Part shown: positions 56,561 through 64,000 of the stretch, one piece after another
Position numbering within the stretch: the stretch's first letter is position 1
How the letters are laid out: each line of letters opens with the position of its first letter
Source of the DNA: Gaeumannomyces sp. JS-464
Taxonomy: Eukaryota; Ascomycota; Sordariomycetes; Magnaporthales; Magnaporthaceae
NCBI GenBank assembly: GCA_002197995.1
Contig: NGZR01000001.1
Span: forward strand, 5,394,001-5,458,000
Reading direction: 5' to 3'
DNA: 64,000 nucleotides
Translations under genes and position numbers: made by a program
Notes under the pieces: generated by a model
Databases searched by the model: none
Seen by the model: the letters and a program-made list of their open reading frames with translations, nothing else
What the model was told of the DNA's origin: nothing

Positions 56561-58237
56561 ATGCACCTCAAAACCACATCATCTTCAGCCCCATCAACGC
56601 CTGTTGAGCTGGTCATCGAGATTTTATCCCTGTCAGAGAGCATAGACGATTTGCGAAGCCAGATCTCGACCTGCAGATATGTCCATGCTGTGTGGAAGAC
56701 ACATGCAGGCCCAATCATCTGGTCCGTCGGTCTGCGTGCCATCCCAGCCTTCAAAGAAGCCCTGGAAGCGGTGAGACCTCTCCTTGACGGTTGCAATCTA
56801 TATTTTCCAGGCCGCTAACATACCTTGGCTCTATGAGGTACGCGCCACCGAAATGGTCAAAACTGCCTTGGTTCGGGGGCTGATGCCACCGACTATCGAC
56901 CCCAAAACCCTCTGCGGCATACGGACTAAGCCAACCGTGGCCGAACTGGGGGCTGTGCTCCAATTTCAGCATCTGGCCAGGTGCCTGGAGCAGATCTACA
57001 GGAAGGGCTCCTACTTGCCAAGGATGTGGCTCACGAACAGGTTAGACGGAAGGGGGAGCACGGAGCCTAAGCATCTCCCGGAACGGACGCCGAGTGGGAC
57101 GGGAACTACCGGCGCCCCTTCTCCCGCGCGATGTACCGCCTGCTCTTCACAGGCGCCGTCTTGACCCCGCCTCATCTTCGCCTGCTAACCGACAGTTCCG
57201 CTGGCATGCCCCTCAAGATTCGAGACGATTTTCCCGCGGGCTTGAGCGAATACATTTCTCTGCAGAGGAGGGACTATGACCATGACGATGGGTATTTCAA
57301 CTCTCTCCTCCTGAGCTCGGCCCCGTTCCTGCGGCAGGTCGACGCCTACAACTTCCCGGCTGGGTTTGAAGAGCAAGAGACTCTGTACGGCCCACTCGTT
57401 GACTGGATCGTCCCAATGCGGAAGTCTAACCGCTTCGACATGGAGCCGAGCGTGGTAGAGGCCATGCGCATGGTGGTGGCCTTCCACGTGCTGGAGCTAG
57501 CCATTTGCAACGAAGACGGCAGCAGGACGAACGACAGAGCTTCCTGCGATCCCCAGGCGGCCGGTGGCCTGCCGAAGAAAGTCACGGTTTTCATCCCTGG
57601 AGTGCACAAACTCGAGGAGATCGCCCTGCCAACGGACCCGAAACAGTGCGGAAAGAGGCTCATCTCGGTATCCGAGCCGTCGGCCTGGGGCGGGCTTGCT
57701 GGGAGACTGGATGTTCAGTATGCTGCCGTCTCCAGGGATGCCGGGGACGACAAGCAGGGCGCACAAGAAATCGATAGTGCCGTCATCGAAGTTTTCCGGG
57801 CGGTCGACATTGCCGAGCTTAAAGACCGCCTTTTTGGCAGGGCCGGTTTGCCAAACAGCTACCCGCTGTACGGGTCCAGCACCCGCTACGAGCCATTCGA
57901 GCAGGCGCCGCCGCCGCAGGTGCATTTCCTGGCGTTCGCGTTGCGGCGCCATTTCGACATGCGCATTTCCGCGTCATTTTTCGACGCGTTCAGCACCGAG
58001 TATCTCGAGTTCATGACCGAGGGGTGCTTCTTTTCCGAAAACTGGACCATGCCAGACAAAGGGACCGACGATCAAGATGCAGGGTATCGCTCTGAGCCCG
58101 ACCTGTTCGCCAGTGTTACTAGCATTTTCCCACTCATTTCCGCCGAGGACGCGGCTTTTCGACCCTGCGAGTTCAACATGATCAATTACGAGGGTTATCC
58201 AGAAATGCGCTCCCTGTCCCGATGGTCGGGTTGGTAA
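56561..58237 (+). CDS. F-box-like domain protein, function unknown; one frameshift
   Basis: The N-terminal TPVELVIEILSLSESIDDLRSQISTCRYVHAVW resembles the degenerate F-box of many fungal proteins, which would link an SCF ubiquitin ligase to a target. Exons 56561-56770 and 56811-58237, with an intron of only 40 bp. The long C-terminal part has no repeats I recognise; it contains YRLLFTGAVLTPPHLRLL, LSEYISLQRRDYDHDDGYF, a stretch around FIPGVHKLEEIALP, and FLAFALRRHFDMRISASFFDAF. One base is lost near 57084-57086; with it the coding length is 1638 nt, 545 residues. An upstream in-frame ATG at 56372 would add 63 residues with no domain. F-box call moderate. Confidence 0.65.
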
Positions 58238-59385
58238 GGGGATGTTGCCGCCAGAATCTGTCAGACGGCAGGTTGAGGAAAATCTGACTCCGATATGAAC
58301 GGTGCGGATTTATAGCAGAGGAGGGGAATGCTTAATGGTTGCTATACTTACCCTGTATCCGCGCTCTTTACCGCGACCTTATTTTTGGTGTGATTTTTCT
58401 AGCTTCAGTTTCCATATTATTGAGCCCGCTGGCTCCGGGGCGTCTTGAAGTCGCGATGAGAGAAGGGACTGACAGACCTGTCGCAAAGCAGCCGTCGTTT
58501 GCATACTCGGGAGCTCTGTGCGGTACATCACCTTGGAAGGTCCCCTGTGCTTTCACAAGCAGAGATGCGAGGGTGGCCAGGTCGTGGTGGGCGGAGCTAG
58601 CGGACATCAGGACGTGGTCCGATGTGGTCATCCCTCCACAGGGCGACTCGGCTTGGGCCCTTCTGTTCAGGACCACCCGGCATCGCTATTCTCCGTGTCC
58701 CTGCGGCGTCAAGCTTGCAAACGCGAATCGGCTTCCTGCTTCACTCGAGTCGTCGCGCGCCGCCGTTCAAGATTGGACAATACGCGCACAGATGCCCTCG
58801 ACACCAAGGTAGGGGACCAAGCCACGCAGGGGTTGTCCGCAAAGCAAAGTCGGGACGATGAACCTTGCGACGTCGTCTGATGACGTCGGGGCGGCTGCGA
58901 CGGCGTGGCTTGGCCGCTGGCTGTTTGGTAATGCATCAGGTAAATGAGGGGAAACAATCCGCCTCGGGCGGTCCCCTGGCCCTGTGATCCCGGGCCGTCT
59001 TGTGAACGGCCTGCTCCCCAGTTCAAGCTTCGCTGCCGAGAGCGTTTCACGGGTCCCTGCCTGCATCTTCCCGGTCTGCGATCTCTGGATGGAATTGTTC
59101 AGCCCAGTCGGAATACTCGCTTCGTATGTAGACGACTTCTTGGAATGTTTCGATAGGCAGTGCATGGCGAATGACAGGAAGAAACAGAACAGCCCGAGAG
59201 TGGCAGCTAGAAGAAAATCGCTGGCAGCTTAATTAATGCAATTAGTCCGGCGATGCCTTCCACATGAATGGTATCTCCTCTCGTTCCTGGGCCTTCTGCT
59301 AAACGGCAGTCTTGATCAGGAAATCGAGCCCCCCAAGACAAACCAACACGGCGCCAGGCTTGTCCAAGCTTCATCCCGCTTCACG
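58238..59385. other. 1.1-kb intergenic region
   Basis: No supported gene; short overlapping frames on both strands only. It presumably carries the F-box gene 3' end and the promoter of the Pth11-like gene. Confidence 0.5.
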
Positions 59386-61022
59386 ATGAACTCGACGATG
59401 GGTATGGACCGGGTGAGATGGAAAGAGAATAGGGACCTCGGATCCAAGCTCAATCTCCTCTTCTGGAGTCTTAGCATCCTGTCCGGCTTCGCTGTCGGCC
59501 TCAGGCTTTATACCAAGACAAGCGTCCAGCAGGCCCGGTTGTGGTGGGACGACTGGATAGCAGTTGCCTCATGGGTATGTTTTGCCCCTTCGCCTTGACG
59601 GCTGGCGTCTATTTACAGTTAAAGACGCAGGAATGCTTACTGACTATATTATTGCTACTTTCCCCAAGATGCTGATATTGACGCAAAACATCGCCGCCGT
59701 GTTCGAGCTGCGCAACGGCGAGGGGAGACACGTGTCCAGCCTCCCAAAGGAGGAGCTCTCCGAGTTCGCCCTGTCAGCCAACGTGGCGTCGACCATCGCC
59801 ATTGTGGTCACGACGTCGAGCAAGAGCTCATTCTGCATCACGCTCCTCAAGAGGCTGGGCGTCTGGTCCGGGAGCGGGGACGCGGACCAGCCGACCCGGG
59901 ACACGGAGGTGGCGCGCCTCAGGGCGCTCCGCGAGACACGCGCGGCCGCCAACAGGGACGGGCGGACGACCAGGAGCGTGCTGCGCAGCATCGTCTGGAG
60001 CGTGCTCGCTAGCATGAATCTCGTGTCCATGCTGGCCGGGATTCTGCTTTGGGTCCGGTGCTCGCCCATTGAGAAGGCCTGGCATCCAAACGTGCGTGGA
60101 ACTTGCTGGGGTGAGGCTGCCACAGTTACACCGGCGATGGTGAACACAGGTATTTCGGCCCCCCTTTTCCATGTGTGAAGCCGCCAAGGCTCTGTGATAA
60201 TTCTGCATTCTACCTACTTGTGTAGCACCCAACTGACCACAGCTGATTTCCCCACCGACGAAGCGGTCTCCGGGGCGATGGACATCGTCCTATGCGCCGT
60301 GCCGATGTACATGCTCCGGAACACGCCGCTTCGACGTGGCGAGCGGGCCGGGGTCATGTTCTGCCTCTTGCTGGGACTATTGTACGTTGCCGCTTGGCTT
60401 CCCGTAATATTAAACCGCCGTTGGTGCAGAGTGCGCTTGCTGACATGGCTCGGTGCGCAGCGCCTCAGCGACAGGCTTCCTCAAGACGGCAGAAATGCAT
60501 ATCCTGGCAGGCCCCGACGTGACTTGTGGGTGCCACACCGCCTCCCCCAACATCAATGCCTGGCTATTCCCGACAGCCATTTGCTAACCAGACAAACCCG
60601 CTACCGCAGTCGAGATCGTACCCCTAACGATCTGGGGCTCGGCCGAGCCGAACCTGATCCTGATGGCCATCTCGCTCCCGGAGGCGCGGCATCTCTTCTG
60701 GAAGGGCAGCAGGTACAACAGGCGGGCGCCGACGCCGCAGGGCCTGCGCGACGCCATCGACCACCCGGTCACCAGCCCCGACCACAAGGCGGGCGGCGCT
60801 GCGCACGCAACACACTCCGCGCGCACGAGCCGCGACGACCTCTGGGAGATGCTGTCGTACTACGGCGTCAGGCAGTCGCTACCGGCCAAGGGTGGCGTCC
60901 CGGGAAGGCTCCGGAATAGCTGGCTTGGCCGCTACGCCCAGGCGCCAGTGGCTCGGCCCAGGGAGATGGGGAGAGATATCAGGGCGGCCAAGCCGGACAG
61001 CAGGGATGCCTACACTCGCTGA
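59386..61022 (+). CDS. Pth11-like rhodopsin-domain integral membrane protein
   Basis: Third receptor-like protein of the fungal Pth11/SAT4 family in this window. Five exons, 59386-59574, 59669-60149, 60243-60381, 60461-60525 and 60610-61022, total 1287 nt, 428 residues, intact. Family landmarks in order: helix 1 with FAVGLRLYTKT, the WWDDWIAVASW loop, GEGRHVSSLP, SSKSSFCITLLKRL, WVRCSPIEKAW, the GTCW cysteine, ADFPTDEAVSGAMDIVLCAVPMYML, SATGFLKTAEM and IWGSAEPNLILMAISLP before the cytosolic tail. An unusual insert of about 50 charged residues (GSGDADQPTRDTEVARLRALRE region) sits in the intracellular loop after helix 3. No CFEM domain. Ligand unknown. Confidence 0.85.
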
Positions 61023-62126
61023 TTTGCGCGCGGGGCGCAGCGGATGCCCCCAGGTCGTGCCAGGTATCGCAAGCGAGTAATGGGGGCCGTAGGCATAGAT
61101 CGATGTATAGCTCTTGGTGGCACTGTTGCAAGACACCATTGAGAGCCAGTTGAGACAATTGGGAATATGAGTTGCCAAGTCTAGGCACCGCAGAGTCCAA
61201 ACTTTTTCCCAAGGTTGTCTACGGAGCATGGATTGACGCCGGTATCGGGCCGCCAACCCCTCAACAGCCAGGTCGGTGACGTCGCTCGGCGAGTCGCGGC
61301 GCACAATTCCTTCGTCAATGCCCTTTTCCGCGACCCTTTTCCTCGCCAAAATCATCGGAGCTACCCATAGCCTACCCACACCGTCAAGACTGATCGGCCT
61401 GAGTGCCGGTCGGAGCAGATGCCGCGTGCCGACCGAGGGCTTCTCATTGGCGCGCATCCACCAGCACCGGCACTCCTTGTCTTGGCGCTGCCAACCTGCA
61501 GCGCTGGGGGTCATCTTCGGTGGAGAACCAGCTTGAATGTTGGGCGACCTGCCCCGTAAGGCCGGCTAACTTGGCCAACCAAGTTTCGCGGCGCGTGAGC
61601 TTGGAGGAGCCCGTCTGCCTGTGTCCTGCAACCCAACTGTGGTTCGGTGGGGGGTTTTGGAGTCTCATGGGAAGTAGCACACGAGTCCGAGAAGCTGCAG
61701 GCGCCGATGCCCGAGGATATCTTCCGGGCTGTCGTCGCAGAAGGAGGGGGTTGGATGGGGCGATGGTCAAGTTGTGGATGCCTCTGCCCTGATCAACCGG
61801 CTGTTACCCCGGATCCCGGGCTCTGGCAACCCCATACAGCATTGCCGCGATAGAGGCAGCGCTGAGCTACATAAGAATGAGAGCAAGCCAAGGACATACC
61901 CAGGTAGTGAGCAAGCCTCCCCCGACCCGGAGATTCGGCCTCATCATCGAAGCCGTGCCTCGTCCACACGAGTAGCGTCTTTGCGCCCACTTAACATACT
62001 ACATGCTTCAAGCAGGGTTCGTTATTAGTCCCGTCCAAGAATGCGATAGCCGCTGACCTCCAAGCTGACCCTACCCAGCAACACAAACAAACGAGGATAT
62101 CCGGCTGGGTAGCTTCCTGCTATACC
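61023..62126. other. 1.1-kb intergenic region
   Basis: No conserved protein recognised on either strand. It contains the promoter of the sugar transporter gene; no clear TATA box was identified. Confidence 0.5.
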
Positions 62127-63884
62127 ATGACGGGGATAACCAGACTCCGCGGCTTCAATGTCGCCAACCATTTGGAAAAGCGGCGGCTCTTGTTTGCCAT
62201 CAACTCGGTCGCCGCCCTGTCCATCTTCTTTTTTGGCTATGACCAAGGAATGATGGGTGGCGTCAACAATGCGAAGCATTATATCGATTTGATGGGGTTT
62301 GGCTATGTCGACCCAGAGACCAAGGAGCCCGTTATCACGGACAGCCTGCTCCAGGGCGGCATCGTCTCGGTCTACTATCTTGGGACCCTGTTCGGCTGCC
62401 TTCTCGGTGGCTGGGTGGGCGACAAGGTGGGCCGTATTAAAACCATTGCTTTGGGATCCGTCTGGGCCATTTTGGGTGCCTCTCTGCAGTGCTCGGCTAT
62501 GAACGCAAGTTGGATGATTTGCTGTAAGTCGAGATGAATGTCTTCGGGGCAGTCAGAATACGGCGTGTGGCCCCGAAAGAAAGACTAACAGACCCAATGC
62601 CTAGCACGCGCTGTCAATGGCATTGGCACGGGCGTTCTCAACGCCATTGTGCCAGTGTGGGCGACCGAGACGGCCGAACACACGTCGCGCGGCCAGTTTA
62701 TCGCTATCGAATTCACGCTCAACATTTTCGGTGTCGTGGTCGCCTATTGGCTCGAGTTTGGGCTTTCCTTCATCGATAACGGCGAGTCGGCGTTCCGCTG
62801 GCGATTTCCTATCGCCTTCCAGCTTATCCCGCTCATCATACTGCTTTCGGCCGTCTGGTTCTTCCCCGAATCGCCCCGATGGCTCGCCAAGGTGGACCGC
62901 AACGAGGAGGCCATGTTCATCCTGCGGCAGCTGCGCGGCACGGACGAGGAAGGGAGGCGGAGGGCCGAGGCCGAGTACCACGACATCAAGAACGTGGTCG
63001 CGCTCGAGGCGCAGGAGTCGACACGCAACTCGTACCTCCACATGCTCTTCGGCATCGGGTCCGGCGAGCTCCACACGGGACGGCGCGTTCAGCTGGTGAT
63101 ATGGCTGCAGATCATGCAGGAGTGGGTGGGAATCGCGGGCGTGACTGTGTATGCGCCCACCATTTTTCGCATCGCCGGGTTCGACACGGAAAAGTCGCAG
63201 TGGATTTCGGGGCTGAACAACATCTTCTACATGTTCGCCACGTTGGTGTGTGTGTTCACTTTGGACCGCATCGGCCGCCGATGGACGCTATACTGGGGCG
63301 CCGTAGGGCAAGGCGCCGCCATGTTCCTTGCCGGGGCCTTCTCACGGCTTGGCATCGACGCGCGGGCTGCGGGCGACGGCGCCAAGGCCGACCAATACGG
63401 CGCGGCGGCGGCATCGTTCGTTTTTATCTTCACGTCGGTATTTGGCGCGACTTGGCTGACGGTGCCGTGGCTGTACCCGGCTGAGATCTTCCCGCTGCAG
63501 GTGCGGGCCAAGGGAAACGCCTGGGGCGTGGTTGGGTGGAGTATCGGCAACGGGTGGCTGACGCTGCTGTGCCCCGTCATGTTTAAAGCCATCGGCGAGA
63601 ACACGCTGCACATTTTCGGCGCCTGCAACTTCATCGCCCTGCCCATCGTGTGGGCCTTGTACCCCGAAAGCAACCAGCGCACGCTCGAGGAGATGGATTT
63701 GCTGTTCGCCGCGCCAACGCCGTGGGTCTGGGATGCGGAGCGCACCTTTGCGCGCCTGCAGGAAGAGCGACCAGGCCTGGTCGTTGGTGGTGGTGCAAGG
63801 CAGGCGAAGGTTGTTGGCGTCGAGGTCTCCGCAGAGCATGGCGATGCGCTGTTGGGGGACAATCCTTCGACGACGACCACGTAG
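62127..63884 (+). CDS. MFS sugar transporter (hexose/monosaccharide type)
   Basis: Twelve-helix proton-coupled sugar carrier of the SP family. Exons 62127-62523 and 62605-63884 total 1677 nt, 558 residues, intact. Motifs in order: SIFFFGYDQGMMGGV (helix 1), GGWVGDKVGRIKT (cytoplasmic loop 2-3), the second-exon start SRAVNGIGTGVLNAIVPVW, WFFPESPRWL (PESPRWL after helix 6), LQIMQEWVGIAGVTVYAPTIF (helix 7; note E/W in place of the common Q/LSG), LDRIGRRWTL, and YPAEIFPLQVRAKG. The C-terminal tail of about 60 residues is variable and ends in a Thr run. Substrate not assignable, though the family commonly carries hexoses or pentoses. Confidence 0.92.
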
Positions 63885-64000
63885 GCCGTCTCCCCGTCTC
63901 CTGACCGCCAGTCGACCGCTCAGTGGCTGGGGCGGCTCCTGGGCAGGCTGGGGCCGTGATGACATGAGCCCGCGGAATGGAGCCAGCCAAGGCAGTCGTG
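63885..64000. other. 3' flank at the window edge
   Basis: 116 bp after the sugar transporter stop; nothing recognised. Confidence 0.5.

Noticed and set aside
1..64000. RIP-mutated repeats or transposons
   Set aside because: No transposase, reverse transcriptase or long repeats recognised, and gene lesions are base losses, not C-to-T changes.
1..64000. CRISPR array, prophage or other bacterial system
   Set aside because: Introns, fungal gene families and eukaryotic tRNA features show nuclear fungal DNA; no spaced repeats seen.

Overview
The window looks like nuclear DNA of a filamentous ascomycete, most likely a Sordariomycete close to Sordariales/Chaetomiaceae. Genes are GC-rich, encoded on both strands, and split by short introns of about 40-200 bp with GTRNGT donors and CAG/TAG acceptors. 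The gene families are typical of such fungi: Pth11-like receptors, a CFEM domain, an APSES factor and dispersed tRNA genes. Genus level is inference only. I support 24 protein genes and 2 tRNA genes.

Layout: a CFEM/Pth11-like receptor (1651-3602); a disordered hypothetical protein followed after 28 nt by a second Pth11-like receptor (6609-9599); a 5'-nucleotidase-type metallophosphoesterase (10335-12803, minus) divergent from a GNAT acetyltransferase (13765-14381); a LYR-motif protein (14601-15749, minus) divergent from an Mbp1-like APSES/ankyrin factor (16754-19746); a Met8-like siroheme synthase (20149-21050, minus); a Pep7/Vac1-like FYVE protein (22172-24609); an Fta1/CENP-L-like kinetochore protein (25567-26853, minus); an M28 aminopeptidase (28002-29682); a monocarboxylate-type MFS carrier (31343-32841); an unrecognised protein (33113-34541); an allantoate-permease-type MFS carrier (36265-38006); a beta-lactamase-like serine hydrolase (38210-40206, minus); an M14 carboxypeptidase (42040-43552); a methionine-permease-type carrier (45057-46776); a second GNAT (47096-47881, minus); tRNA-Tyr and tRNA-Gly (minus); a bZIP factor (48951-50283); an SDR (50442-51734, minus); a small secreted cysteine-rich protein (55106-55530); an F-box-like protein (56561-58237); a third Pth11-like receptor (59386-61022); and a sugar transporter (62127-63884).

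There is no operon and no biosynthetic cluster. The mix is core housekeeping (cell cycle, vacuolar trafficking, kinetochore, siroheme) interleaved with environment-facing functions: three GPCR-like receptors, four nutrient carriers, two secreted peptidases, a secreted hydrolase and an effector-like protein.

The most striking property is technical. At least 27 single-base losses interrupt 14 otherwise well-conserved genes, often in short homopolymers. In every gene where I could fix all exon boundaries, adding the inferred number of missing bases makes the exon sum an exact multiple of three. This looks like uncorrected deletion-type sequence error, not gene death. I did not find a convincing new multi-gene system. 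The best candidates for novelty are the two unrecognised proteins, the dicistron-like spacing at 8111-8140 and the small secreted protein.
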